Origin: Aphrocallistes beatrix
Lineage: Eukaryota; Porifera; Hexactinellida; Sceptrulophora; Aphrocallistidae
NCBI GenBank assembly: GCA_963281255.1
Contig: OY725492.1
Coordinates: forward strand, 1,845,696 to 1,909,695
DNA: 64,000 nucleotides
Reading direction: 5' to 3'
Below the pieces are notes generated by a model that was given only the letters and a program-made list of their open reading frames with translations, had not been told where the DNA came from and ran no database searches. This document shows, one piece after another, positions 34,518-45,538 of the stretch; the first letter of the stretch is position 1; each line of letters opens with the position of its first letter. Position numbers and translations under genes: made by a program.

Positions 34518-35064
34518 ATGGCATCCAGGTACGGAGTCATTAGCGAATTTGAGGCCGGTGAAGAAGACTGGACCTCATACACTGAAAGGCTTCAGCAGTA
34601 TTTTGCGGCTAACGAGATCGTTTCTGAGGATAAACAGAGGGCGATCCTCATTAGCGTGTGTGGCGCGGAGACGTACCAGCTCCTGAAGAGCTTGCTCGCT
34701 CCTGTCATACCGGCCGAGAACCACCTACAACCTACGCCTTAAGTTATTGTGGAGAGGTTTACGTTCCACTCTCGATCTCGCAGGGACGGTGAGGCAGTTG
34801 CGGTCTGCGTTGCTGAGCTAAGGAAGCTGTCCGAGCATTGTGGCTTCGGATTCGCTAAATGATATGCTCCGTGACCGTCTTGTGTGTGGTATTAGCGACA
34901 GTGGTATCCAACGCCGTTTGCTTTCCGAGCCAGATTTGACGTTTAAGAAGGCATTCGACCTAGCTCAAGCAGCAGAATCCGCGGAGCGTAATGTCCATGA
35001 TTTGCAAAGTTCAGAGAAGCTTTACTTCGTGAAAAGTACGTCCGGGAGGAGTCAAGCTTTGTAG
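34518..35064 (+). pseudogene. Gypsy gag relic
   Basis: MASRYGVISEFEAGEEDWTS opens 18 bp after the LTR, typical of the short gag of this gypsy group. A stop at 34740 interrupts. A second open piece (34840-35064) contains the gag segment SDSGIQRRLLSEPDLTFKKA. The usual CCHC zinc knuckle is not apparent, and the join to pol is also broken. Confidence 0.75.
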
Positions 35065-35227
35065 GCTATCGTTATGGCGCAGGCCGTGTGGGAAGCAAAG
35101 ACACCTATCCAAAGTTTGTCGGAGCAAGCCGAAGAGCACGTCGTTTCTACACCCTCGCCAGAAAGATACGCATCAGATACAGTCTCAAGATACACACCAG
35201 GTTCAGCCTGACGAGGCCAGTGGGGAT

Positions 35228-38200
35228 ATGGAGTGTGGGGAATATAACTTATTCAATGTGAAGGACCGAAACAATCATCCTATGCAGGTGACAGCGACGA
35301 TCAATGGAGCAAACCTATTGTTAGAAGTGGACACGGGAGCGACTTTGTCAATAATTAGTCAAAACACTGACGAAACGTTATGGGCCGATGGAAAACCCCC
35401 ATTGCTACAACCCTCTGGAGCCCGACTGAGGACCTATACTGGCGAAAAGATCAAGGTAATGGGCAATCTTGAAGTAGATGTAAAACTTAACGGGCAGGAA
35501 GAAAGGTTGAACTTGCTAGTGGTAGAAGGAAATGGCCCCAGCCTGCTTGGACGTGATTGGCTAAGGAAGATAGAATTGAATTGGTCCCAGCTTCATCAGA
35601 TTCCCACCTCGAGTGAGCTGACGAGGATTTTGGATTTTTACTCGCCTCTATTCCAAGATGAACTTGGTTGTGTGGGGGATATTCGCGCCAAAATTTGTGT
35701 CGATCCCAACGCTCTTCCAAAAATTTTTCGCCCTAGGATAGTTTCGTTTGCCTTACGCGGGAGAGTGGAGAAGGAGCTTGATCGGCTACAGAGTCAGGGC
35801 GTCATTGAGCCTGTACGATTTGCGGAATGGGCAGTGCCAATAGTACCCATTGTTAAAGGGGACGGATCGGTACGTATCTGTGGGGACTATAAAGTAACCG
35901 CGAATGCTTTTGCATTAGTAGATACTTATCCGCTACCACGGATTGATGACCTTTTAGCGTCGTTATCAGGAGGTAAGTCATTTACCAAGCTGGATTTAGC
36001 CCACGCCTACTTGCAAATTCCCTTAGAAGAACGGTCGAAGAAATACACTACCATAAACACACAGAGGGGGCTATTCCAATACAATCGCCTTCCGTTTGGT
36101 TTATTGGCCACACCAGCGATCTTCCAGAGGACTATGGAGAGCATCCTACGAGGGTTGCCACGCGTTTGTACTTGTATTTACCTTGACGATAAACTTATAA
36201 CAGGCGTTAGTGAAGATCACCTTCACAACCTTAACCCCCGGACGGCTTGGGGTATTTCCTATTTATAGTAAATACAATTTTTATGGCTTCCCCATTGAAA
36301 ATGGCTTAAACCGGAAATGACGCAACACATTCCTGTGGCAAGCGAGGGTTAATTAAGGCAGTGCTATTGCGTCTCAAGCAAGCTGGTTTTCGTCTCAAAC
36401 GACACAAATGTGCATTTTTACTCCCATCAATTGAATATCTGGGACATGTCATTGATGCTGAAGGCCTCAGACCAAGTGGCAAGAAGACTCAAGCAATACA
36501 GAACGCGCCCACCCCAAAGACCACCTCTGAATTACGGTCATTCCTAGGGCTTATGAATTATTATGGGAAGTTCATTCCCAATCTCTCAATCTTGATGGCT
36601 CCATTACACTGGTTGTTACAGAAACATGTCAAGTGGGATTGAGGTAGAGCTCAGGGGAGCGCCTTCCGGAAGGCAAAGGGGTGCTATCATCATCCCAGAT
36701 ACTCGTTCACTTTCAGCCCGATAAAGACCTCGTTGTCATCTGTGACGCGTCACCATATGGAGTTGGAGCCGTACTGTCGCATGTTTTAGAAGATGGCACA
36801 GAGAGGCCTATCTATTACGCTTCGCGCTCACTTGCCATCGCGGAGAAGAAATACTTTCAGCTCGATAAGGAGGGTTTGGCAATTATCTTTGCAGTTAAAA
36901 GATTTCACCAATTTCTTTATGGACGCCTTCTTGATCAAGTCTGACCACAAGCCACTACAATACATCTTTGGACACACGCATCCAGTCCCACCTTTAGCAT
37001 CTGCAAGGCTACAGAGATGGTCCCTTATTCTTGGCGCATACGATTACAAGATTGTGTACAGACCTGGTGGGGAAATTGGCAATGCAGATGGCTTGAATCG
37101 TCTACCCCTACCTAATTACCCGACGGATATTCCTGTTCCTGGGGAAACGATACTACTCATGAGGAACCTCGAGCTATCAGAATTTACTGCGGAGCGAATT
37201 AGCCAATTGACCAGCCGCGATCCATTGTTATCTCGGATTCGCCGATTCTTGCATCTCGGGTGGCCGCATTTGACGGACGAGGAGACTATACCTTTCTGTC
37301 GCAGAAAGGATGAGTTAAGCGTGCAAGATGGATGTATTATGTGGGGGACTCGTGTCGTGATACCAAATAAAGGCCAAGTATTGGTTCTTGAATTGCTCCA
37401 TGAAGCACATCCAGGGATATCGCACATGCAAAGCTTGGCACGAAGTTTCTTATGGTGGCCTGGAATGGATCAACAGCTTGAAACGAAAGTTAAGTCATGC
37501 GAGCCTTATCAGTTATCAAGACATTCGCCTCCTAAGGCGCCATTACATCCTTGGGAGTGGCCTGATCGTCCATGGTCGCGTATCCACATTGATTTTGCTG
37601 GTCCATTCATGGGGAAGATGTTCCCTATAGTAGTGGATGCCCACTCGAAATGAATGGAGGTATCAATAGTACATTCGGCGACTTCGAATTCTACTCTCGA
37701 AAAACTGAGAGCCTTATTTGCAACGCATGGATTACCTGAGATAATCGTGTCAGATAACGGAACTGCATTCACTAGTGCAGAATTTCAGGAGTTTACGAGG
37801 AAGAATGGTATTCGATAGAGAACTGCTCCATACCACCCCTCTTCCAATGACCAAGTCGAGGGGGCGGTACAGACGTTTAAAGACAGTATGGAAAGAACTT
37901 CTACAGAATCACTGGAAACAAGAATATCTAGATTCTTATTCCACTACCATATTACCCCCATTCAACCACGGGAATAACTCCAGCTGAACTGCTTATGGAA
38001 AGGCAGCTCAGATCGCACTTCAGTCGCCTTATCCCTGATCTTTCAGCTCGAATAGGAGTTAAACAACAATTACAGAAGGAAAGGTACGACTGTGCAGCTA
38101 AGCTGAGGGATCTCACGATTAGCTCACGCGTCTTCGTGCGCAATTTCCCGCATGTGACGTCCTGGTTAAAGGGTATCCTAACGGAGAAAAGCGGACCATT

Positions 38201-38336
38201 ATCGTTTATAGTCAAATTGGACGATGGCAGGATAATACATCGCCACATGGATCACATCCGCGCTGATGAAGCAGATGGTCCAGTGGATACTCAAGATTTT
38301 TCCTTTCCATATACTGTTGGAACTCGTTGTCCATAA
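35228..38336 (+). pseudogene. Gypsy pol relic (PR-RT-RH-IN)
   Basis: Protease motif EVDTGATLS (about 35325-35350). Reverse transcriptase follows with RICGDYKVTAN, LDLAHAYLQIPL, LPFGL and YLDDKLITG: the catalytic Asp pair is kept, but Lys replaces the usual hydrophobic residue after it. A TTAA insertion (36235-36352) splits RT; RT resumes at 36361. RNase H (CDASPYGVGAVL) shifts frame near 36930. The integrase zinc finger HEAHPGISHMQ ends CEPYQ, losing one Cys. Core motifs HIDFAGPF, SDNGTAF and QVEGAVQTF follow with several stops. The chromatin-facing C-terminal part (37995-38336) is open. It is non-functional. Confidence 0.9.
36235..36352. mobile_element. Small TTAA-flanked insertion in RT
   Basis: TTAA precedes it (36231-36234) and TTAATTAA follows. 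The ends are CCCCCGGACGG and, inverted, CCCTCGCTTG. Removing it restores the RT frame (HNL then AVLLRLKQ). It resembles a short piggyBac-like insertion. Confidence 0.6.
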
Positions 38337-38476
38337 ATGCAGCACATGGTGACTAGTCGCAGTGATGTAGCCCAACAGGTGACCCCTCCTCCACCGCGTC
38401 GCTCATCTCGGATACGGCACCCTCCCGACAGATACCAACCAGAATCTTAGAGTAAAGACTTGCTAGTGGAAGGGAG

Positions 38477-38700
38477 TGTAGAGACTTTAGGTTAGACCTC
38501 ATCACTACCTGCGTGGTTTCCGTAGCTTAGTACCACCCATGGTGTTGGTCATGATATGACTTCACTGACTCTACTTACATATTTATAGGGCAAGCTATCG
38601 CTTGTGACATATTGTATGATTATCTTAATTTGGTAATTCTATTACAAGCACTTAGAAAACTAAATACAGTTTGAATTGCTTTCTACCCAAATATATTACA
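38477..38700 (+). repeat. 3' LTR
   Basis: 224 bp, starting TGTAGAGACTTTAGGTTAGA and ending ATATATTACA, followed by the TATTC duplication. Confidence 0.9.
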
Positions 38701-38869
38701 TATTCATATAGACATTCAATATTTCAGCCTTCTATCACTAAATAAAATGACTGAGTAGTCGAAAAACTGAGATTTTAATTCTAAAAATTCATGATGCTCC
38801 GACATTTTCGTCTGAAGTTAGAACTTAGTAGATATCCAAAAGACGCACAATTAAAACTCAATTATTATG

Positions 38870-39405
38870 TATTTACAAACGCGCTTCGCTTGCATGCGCT
38901 CCGCGGCTGGCGGACATTTTGTGTCCGCCAAAGGCGCCCTGTGGGCGTCTGGCGTCACATTGATTTAATTATAAGGGAGATAACATCTCTCTAAATAGGT
39001 CTGTCCTACTGTTATAATCGAAATCGCACAAAAAATCGCCAAATTTGTCAATTTTTTAAATTTTAATGCGTAATAATGACGTCATAACAGAGTGATGGGT
39101 CATCATTTTTGATGATAGTTGCATCATATGTGAGATATATTAATATTCCTTATCTATTAAAATTTCAGCCTTCTTTCATGTAAAATGGCTCAGTTATAGT
39201 CGGAAAAACTGAAATTTCTAATTATAAAAAAGGTGACAATGACATTATATTTCCTTGATGAGTCGACATTTTCGTCTGAGCTCAGAGCTTAATGGAGCCA
39301 TAGCCAAAAGACTCCCACATGCCAAAAATCATCTTTCTGTGCTGGTATTTTCTTCAATCAATTCGTTACATATAGTTTTAATAGTCGAGTTTTAATAGTA
39401 AAGTT
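38870..39405 (+). repeat. TCCTT-family F copy
   Basis: The head AACGCGCTTCGCTTGCATGCG is preceded by a degenerate terminal motif (38849-38877). One CRE is intact. It ends TTCGTTACATA followed by two partial terminal motifs (GTTTTAATAGT). Confidence 0.85.
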
Positions 39406-39474
39406 TGCACAAAAGCTCAACGATAATATATCCTCAAGCAATTTATTTTTTTGAAATACATGGAAATTTCTGCC

Positions 39475-39660
39475 CCAGGCCGATCTGGAGAAGGAATTGG
39501 TTGCAGTTTCCTTTGAGGTTGAGGTGGTAAAATAGCATCAGTCTGACAGTGATTTAGAATGTTTACTTAAAGTCAACACAGTTTCAGTTCCAATATAACA
39601 AGTCATTGAAAATGATTTGAGTCCAAAAAATTTTGTTAAATTCAAATTCAATTTCCCACT
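39475..39660 (-). pseudogene. Partial DNA copy of the GIN-like gene (exon 3 and intron 2)
   Basis: GGAATTGGTTGCAGTTTCCT and the following 60 bases match exon 3 of the gene at 24794-27493. AACAAGTCATTGAAAATGATT matches its adjacent intron 2. The exon-intron junction itself is deleted. Intron sequence in the copy means it arose from DNA, not from spliced RNA. Confidence 0.75.
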
Positions 39661-39669
39661 AGTTATCTA

Positions 39670-39890
39670 GAGCCTTCAAAGTAACAAAGAATCCATTGTC
39701 AGTGGAATTTCACCACTGGAGCGAATCTTAATTAACAAGGTATTGTAAAAAAATGTTTTGCCAGTCCCACCGGGACCGTCAACAAAAAATGCGTTGTTTC
39801 CAGCAATCGGATTTTCTATATACTCCATAATACAGTTATATGCACTCAACTGGTCCGGGTTCAGTAAAGGCACATTGGTATCTGCAATTA
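39670..39890 (-). pseudogene. Helitron Pif1-like helicase fragment
   Basis: Minus-strand peptide LNPDQLSAYNCIMEYI then FFVDGPGGTGKTFFYNTLL contains the Walker A motif GGTGKT in the context typical of Helitron Rep/Helicase proteins. Only about 70 residues remain. It sits next to the GIN-like fragment and between TCCTT copies. Confidence 0.7.
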
Positions 39891-40025
39891 TGGATAGATC
39901 AGCAACACATCATAAGCTAGTTCATCTTGAATGATCGCGGTAGATCATATAAACTCCTATCTTGAGTGGGGATATGAATCCCCGGATAATCGGAAAAAAT
40001 TTTCCTTGCTTTTCTAAGCAATTCT

Positions 40026-40130
40026 CAATACAGTACACCCTCGCTAATCCGAACCGCTCTGTGCCAATAATGAAAACATCGTTCGGATTAGTGAATTTGT
40101 TCCGAATAGTAGCATAGCACTAATTCAATG
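40026..40130. repeat. Tigger-type MITE fragment
   Basis: ACAGTACACCCTCGCTAATC opens like a pogo/Tigger end. CGTTCGGATTAGTGAATTTG is a partial inner complement. No second end was found. Confidence 0.45.
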
Positions 40131-40193
40131 GTAAATTTGAATTGTTAGATAATTAGGTTAATATTTTATGTTCGCTTTTTTAACGACCAGTAA

Positions 40194-40680
40194 CGAATTG
40201 ATTCAAGAAACTGCCATTCATAGAAGCTGAATTTTGGCATGTCGATATTTTGGTCTGCGGTGAGAACTTAGTGGAGCCATAGCCAAAAGACTCCTTTTTG
40301 GCTATGGCTCCACTAAGTTCTCACCGCAGACCAAAATATCGACTCATCATGGAATTATGACGTCAATGTCACCTTTTTATAATTAGAAATGTCAGTTTTT
40401 CGACTAACTCAGCCATTTTTGGTGATAGAAGGCTGAAATTTTAATAGAATGTGTATTTGATATATCTTATATATGATGCAACTATCATCAAAAAGTGATG
40501 ACTCACCACTGTTATGACGTCATCATTACCCATCAAAATTTTTAAAACTGACAAATTTGGTGATTTTTCGAGTGATATCGATTATAGCAGTAAGACAAAT
40601 GTATTTTGTGATGTTATCTATCTTATAATTAATTAATGTGAGCCTAGGCGCCCTAAGGAGACTCTGATCTCCAAGGTGTC
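40194..40680 (-). repeat. TCCTT-family R copy containing a perfect snap-back
   Basis: The copy begins AACGAATTGATTCAAG. Bases 40241-40288 are an inverted duplicate of 40296-40343 (48 of 48 bases, 7-base spacer). The copy then continues normally through both CREs to a degraded hairpin end. Confidence 0.85.
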
Positions 40681-41173
40681 GCTGGCGAATATCCACCTCT
40701 CCTTCAGGTGTACCATCATGGATGTAAATTTGTGCAAATCAATGTTTCTCCTTGTCTGGGAGTCAGCTGCCTAATATAATGATTATAAGCTCGAATGTGC
40801 TCTCTGAATACTCTGCCTCGACTGTCATTAACCGTCAGCAGATGTACTAGTTGCTCAGGGGGAAGGGAAAGCGATAATAATCAGCTTTCCGTGTGATTTT
40901 CGAAATCTATACCACAAAGCCTCATGACAATCGTTTAAAGCTAGTTTCTAACATATTTTAAAGATTTGTTTACTTTATTTATGTATCTCTTGTAAACGAA
41001 AGTAAACCAAGAATTTATCATCAAGATCTGAGAATATAATATTAGAAATCTCAACCACTAAAAACTCCATGTCAACCATTGGACGCTGATATCTAGCATA
41101 TTTTTCAAAATTTGTCAAATCGTGTAAAATATGTATATAATGGTGTAAAAATATACACATAACCTTTTTATTG

Positions 41174-41698
41174 CAACAATCGTGCTTCGCTTACTTGCGC
41201 TGCGAGGCAGGCGGACACTTTGTGATTACCCGAGGCGCCCTTTGGGCGCCTGGGCCCACATTGATTAATTATATAGTCGATGACATTTGTAAATATTTGC
41301 CAATTTTTAAATTTTTGATGCTTAATCAGATTATGCGTCATAACAGATTGATGAGTCATTATTTTTTATGAGAGTTGTATCATATTTGAGATATATTAAT
41401 ATACACATTCTATTGAAATGTCAGCCTTCTATTACCGAAATGACTGAATTGTGTTAAAAAAACTTGTGAAAAAAACAAATTCTGATTTTAAAAGGTGACA
41501 ATGACGTCATAATTCATGATAAGTCGACATTTTCGTTCACTTAGAATTTAGTAGAGCCATACATAGCCAAAAGACTCCCACATGACAAAAATCAGCTTTC
41601 TGTGCCTGACAGTTTCTTAAATCAATTCGTTACATATACTACTATATACGTATATATGTAAACTTAATGAAAATTAATCGAGTTTTAATAGTAAACAT
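41174..41698 (+). repeat. TCCTT-family F copy
   Basis: It has a mutated head (CGTGCTTCGCTTACTTGCG) and a perfect 7-bp-stem hairpin GGCGCCC. The second CRE is intact and the first is lost. A terminal motif ATTAATCGAGTTTTAATAGT closes it. Confidence 0.8.
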
Positions 41699-41759
41699 AC
41701 ACTATTAAAAAATTGAAATATCTATATAAGTTATTGGCCTAGCGTAAATCCTAGCGGTT

Positions 41760-42073
41760 TCATAATTTTGTATATGATTTTTCGCATAGAACTAAGCTGT
41801 GAATGGGTCGATGAGAATTTTTTTTCTTCATAGAATATAGCTACATTCCAGTGTTGCTATGGGAAAGTATTTCATATGATGACTAATCTAAATTTAAATG
41901 ACGGATATTGGACTTCGCCACATATTTGTATATGCTGATAATATATCCCTAACCTCTATTGTGCATTGTTAATGATTTAATGCAGCTCATCCATTAGTTC
42001 AACCATCTTCTACCGTATCCCTAATCCAAAATCCGCAAGTTACTGTGATGTCTTATATGTAGTAGGCTATGAT
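41760..42073. mobile_element. Fragment of the long-palindrome foldback element
   Basis: It matches the right arm of the copies at 14926 and 33066, including TTCAACCATCTTCTACCG, and ends ATGTAGTAGGCTATG. The other arm is absent. Confidence 0.7.
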
Positions 42074-42394
42074 ATATCTTTACTATTAAAACTCATTAAT
42101 GTACTATAAGAGAATATTTTAGTTTGAAATAGTGTCCAATTGAGTGTGATAGTGGCATTTTTAGTTCTTGAGAGGGTTACTGTATGGCATTTTACCCGTA
42201 TGAGATCGATTCTTAATTGCCAAATATTATAACTTTTTTACTTGAAATGTTTTAAGCTTTATTCCCAAATATTTTAGTGCATTTCGTATTTATCTAGTTT
42301 ACGAATTATTCCTACTTCAAAATTTTCCTATTCCGAAGAGTCCATACAGGTCCATCGATAAATCTTTGATCAAAATATACAGTCTCATAATTTA

Positions 42395-43136
42395 TATGTC
42401 TGTAACGAATTGATTGTAAAAACTGCCCGGCACAGGAAGCTAATTTTTTTCATGTTGGAATCTTTTGACTATGGCTCCACCAACTTCTGACCTCAGACAA
42501 AAATGCCGACTCATCATGAAATTGTAACGTCATAGTTACCTTTTTACATTTAGAAATTTCAGTTTTGAGGCTATAAACCATTTTATCTGATAGAACAGTG
42601 TTTCTCAACCTTTTTCTTCTCGCGGCGCCCTTTCTATACTTATTCCTTTCAGCGGCACCCCTTAATTTGACTTAGAGGCAGGCCAATGAACAAATGATAG
42701 TAAAAGTGGAATTTGATTTGAATTATTATGACTTTATTATAGAATAACTAATTAATAAACTAGGAAATTATTGTGAATATTGTGTAATAAATTATTCCAG
42801 AGGATTGTCAGAAGACAATAATCAAATTCAACATTGACAATGGTATCAATAGAAAATAAAATAAAGCAGTATGTAAGTGTGGTAAGGCCTGCGGCACCCC
42901 AGGGTGCCGCGGCACTCCGGTTGAGAACCACTGTGATAGAAGGATGAAATTGTGATAGAATATATTAATAAATCTCAAATATGATACAACAAAAATTTCA
43001 AATTTGGTAATTTTTCGTGCGATATTGACTCTAACAGTCAGTCGTATTTAGAAATGTTATCTACCTAATAATTAATCAATGTAAATACACGGAGTTCACG
43101 CCAGCCGCGCAGCGCAAGCAAGCAAAGCGATGATGG
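42395..43136 (-). repeat. TCCTT-family R copy split by a hAT MITE
   Basis: It runs from TGTAACGAATTGATTG at 42401 to the hairpin end AGCGCAAGCAAGCAAAGCG near 43128, with 42596-42933 inserted. One half lacks its CRE (TAACGTCA remains). Confidence 0.75.
42596..42933. mobile_element. hAT MITE, 338 bp
   Basis: The ends CAGTGTTTCTCAACC and (inverted) CAGTGGTTCTCAACC are typical of hAT. The perfect 8-bp duplication TGATAGAA is at 42588-42595 and 42934-42941. GC-rich ends (GCGGCGCC, GGTGCCGCGGCACTCC) contrast with an AT-rich middle. Confidence 0.95.
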
Positions 43137-43488
43137 TGGACACTTTGTGTCCGCGAGAGGGGTCCTCTAGCCTCCTAGGCTGACATTGATCAATTACAAT
43201 GTATATAACATCTCGAAATACGTCTGTCTTACTATTAAAGTCGATATTACTCAAAAAATCACAAAATTTTCAGTTTACATCTTTGATGTGCAATGATGAC
43301 GTCATAACAGAGTGATGCGTCATCATTTGTTACTTGTAGTTGTATTATATGTGAAGAATGTTAATATACACCGTCTATTAAAATTTCAGCCTTTAATCAC
43401 CTAAATGGCTGAGTTATAGTCGAAAAACTGAAAGTTCTATTATTAAAAAAGGTGACAATGACGTCATAATTCCATGATGAAAAACCCA
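43137..43488 (+). repeat. TCCTT-family F copy, head to middle
   Basis: It starts inside the hairpin (GTGGACACTTTGTGTCCGC) and keeps both CREs. It stops at CCATGATGAAAAACCCATGG. Confidence 0.8.
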
Positions 43489-44211
43489 TGGAGCCCATAC
43501 AAATATAGTCATTTGAATCTATTTAATGAAGAGACATTATTGGTACAATCAAACTCTAAGAGAGATTAGGAGTCTAATTCTTGATTCAAAATCTACATTT
43601 TGGAATTAATCATAATTGAAGTATTCTAATAAATTGCTCAACTCGATGAATAAAAGATCAAGCTTTGCCACGAGAGTCAATTCATGACCATCATGTATAG
43701 TGATTAAATTGGATAAATATTTCTGCATAAAGTTGCATTTATTAATAATTTTAAAACGTTAGCATTTTTAATAATTGATTAGAAATATTCTAATACGAAT
43801 AATTCGATTGCGTATATTTCGGATCTTAAAACTGATTGTTGTATCCTTTACCGTTTAGAAATATTCACCTTGGTTTTAATGCTATTTATATGATAAATAG
43901 TGAGATGTTCAACATCTTATACACACAGATAGCTTATTAAATATATGTTGCATTCTAATCAGGGGTTTATCTAGGTGCTCGGTCGGCACTTATAGGTGCC
44001 AGCCTGGTATCGTCCTAGGAACCAAGGTGCTTGCAGTGTGATTCGATTTTGGCGTCGGGTTGCTATCACCCCTGGAATTACAAGATAAGCCACTGTTTGG
44101 GTGCCATGTAACTTTTATCACCTCCAAAAAAGTGCCAGATTGGAAAATCCTAGATAAACCCATGATTCTAATCTATTCATCACTATTCAACTACCATACT
44201 CGTATATTTTG
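43489..44211. other. Intronic non-genic stretch before the gap
   Basis: Nothing is recognised. About 43960-44160 repeats the phrase AGGTGCT/AGGTGCC and CTAGATAAACCC-like ends, hinting at a decayed palindromic element. Confidence 0.35.
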
Positions 44212-44411
44212 NNNNNNNNNNNNNNNNNNNNNNNNNNNNNNNNNNNNNNNNNNNNNNNNNNNNNNNNNNNNNNNNNNNNNNNNNNNNNNNNNNNNNNNNN
44301 NNNNNNNNNNNNNNNNNNNNNNNNNNNNNNNNNNNNNNNNNNNNNNNNNNNNNNNNNNNNNNNNNNNNNNNNNNNNNNNNNNNNNNNNNNNNNNNNNNNN
44401 NNNNNNNNNNN
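44212..44411. other. Assembly gap (200 N)
   Basis: A round 200 Ns, probably a placeholder, within the NPEPL1 intron. True length is unknown. Confidence 0.99.
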
Positions 44412-44448
44412 TAAAATGGATTTATCTAATTTCCTTCATTTCCTTCAG

Positions 44449-44978
44449 GTAATACAGTTGAAATAAACAATCCAGATGCTGAGGGAAGGCTTGTTGTTGG
44501 TGATGGTGTTGCTTATGCAGAGAGAGATCTTCTTTCAGACGTGATTGTAGATCTTGCAACATTAACCGGTGCTCAAGGTGTCACAACTGGTGAATTTCAT
44601 GGCGCAGTTTTGAGTAATGATTCCTTCTGGGAATCAAAGGTAATGAAAATAGGAAGAATTTCGGGTGATTGCGTCTTCCCGATCGTCTATTGCCCGGAAC
44701 TCCACTTTCAAGAGTTTAACAGTGAAATAGCAGATATGAAAAATTCGGTGTCAAATTATGGAAATGCAACCTCATCGTGTGCCGGTCTATTTATCTATTC
44801 ACAATTATCTCCTTCTTTTTCTGGTATATGGGTGCATATTGATATGGCAGCAACTGTCAAATTTGCAGATAGAGCCACCGGGTATGGTGTTAGTCTTTTG
44901 GTCGCCTTGTTTGGAGATGAAACAGAAAATGACTATCTTAAATATATTAATAAATTTGGGAAAGATCTTGCCAGTTAA
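44449..44978 (+). CDS. NPEPL1: NPEPL1 aminopeptidase, last exon (DAEGR and C-terminus)
   Basis: It begins after TTTCCTTCAG and completes the Gly codon of the exon at 23516: NTVEINNPDAEGRLVVGDG. D, E and R of DAEGR are the metal ligands and the catalytic Arg of M17 peptidases; the signature usually reads NTDAEGRL, here NPDAEGRL. Further family blocks follow: DLATLTGAQGVTTG, VYCPELHFQEF, MKNSVSNYGNATSSCAGLF, VHIDMAATVKFADRATGYGV and LLVALFG. The stop TAA is at 44976-44978. The C-terminal tail (GDETENDYLKYINKFGKDLAS) is short. Confidence 0.96.
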
Positions 44979-44979
44979 T

Positions 44980-44985
44980 AATAAA
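44980..44985 (+). terminator. Polyadenylation signal AATAAA
   Basis: AATAAA begins two bases after the NPEPL1 stop codon, followed by T-rich sequence. If used, the 3' UTR would be only about 20-30 bases. It could also be chance in AT-rich DNA. Confidence 0.45.
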
Positions 44986-45073
44986 TTCTTGTTGTTTTAA
45001 TACATACATCCGTTTACTAAGATATTGTCATTTGTATTCGATGATATTCTTTATAAAGTTATTTACTTATATA

Positions 45074-45538
45074 CAGGCAGCCCTAGCCGTTCGCGAGTTT
45101 GCCATTCACGGTTTCGACTAATTGCGGAAAAGTTTTTGAGTCTTGTTTTGCTATTTGCGACTCGTTCCCTCGACTATTCGCGGTTTTCAGTGGTTTCATG
45201 GGCTACCATAAGTCCGTAACCTTATACGTATCTACATATTATCCTGGCAATATCATTTACTGGTACTTACAGGTACTTAGGTTTGCTACTAGTGGATCTA
45301 TATCTTTCATTTATCACTTCATTTTTTACTACCATTTCACTTGTGCTAGCGTTTGTATCAGTATTTCAGCTCAACTATTGAATCAATAGCGTACTTAGCA
45401 AACTGTATCTAGCGTCGTTTTTATATTCTAGGAATGCAAACCCACTATTCTCATTGAACTAACGTCTTGCCGCTCGCGATTTTGCCATTCGCGACAATTC
45501 TCGGGAACGTAACCCCCTCGAACGGCGAGGGATACCTG
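45074..45538. mobile_element. Pogo/Tigger-type MITE, 465 bp
   Basis: The ends CAGGCAGCCCTAGCCGTTCG and (inverted) CAGGTATCCCTCGCCGTTCG are flanked by TA (45072-45073, 45539-45540). CATTCGCGA-like motifs recur internally. It lies about 95 bp after the NPEPL1 stop codon. Confidence 0.9.

Larger units (their letters stand above)
34268..38700 (+). mobile_element. Ty3/gypsy LTR retrotransposon, 4.43 kb, degenerate
   Basis: Two LTRs (34268-34499 and 38477-38700), both TG...CA, are flanked by the 5-bp duplication TATTC (34263-34267, 38701-38705). A purine tract GGAAGGGAG precedes the 3' LTR. The order protease, reverse transcriptase, RNase H, integrase places it in Ty3/gypsy. No envelope gene is present. 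GC content of the interior is visibly higher than the surroundings, indicating a recent arrival relative to flanking DNA. Confidence 0.95.
23517..44448 (+). other. NPEPL1: NPEPL1 20.9-kb intron filled with transposons
   Basis: Donor GTCTTA at 23517; acceptor TTTCCTTCAG ending at 44448. Joining the two sides restores a Gly codon and the continuous family sequence LYSG-NTVEINN, so no exon is missing despite the 200-N gap. Inside lie the antisense GIN-like gene, two mariner relics, a foldback element, a gypsy LTR element, a Helitron helicase fragment and many TCCTT copies. Bases 23517-24793 hold nothing recognised beyond a Tc1-like end at about 24530 (ACAGTCTGTTTCATAATTAT). Confidence 0.9.

Noticed and set aside
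34268-38700. Endogenous retrovirus with envelope
   Set aside because: After the integrase only about 140 bp remain before the 3' LTR; there is no envelope gene.
44060-44466. Reading frames across the N gap
   Set aside because: The open frame is an artefact of Ns having no stop codons.
45025-45389. Two overlapping open frames just after NPEPL1
   Set aside because: They run through the Tigger-type MITE and have no family signature.
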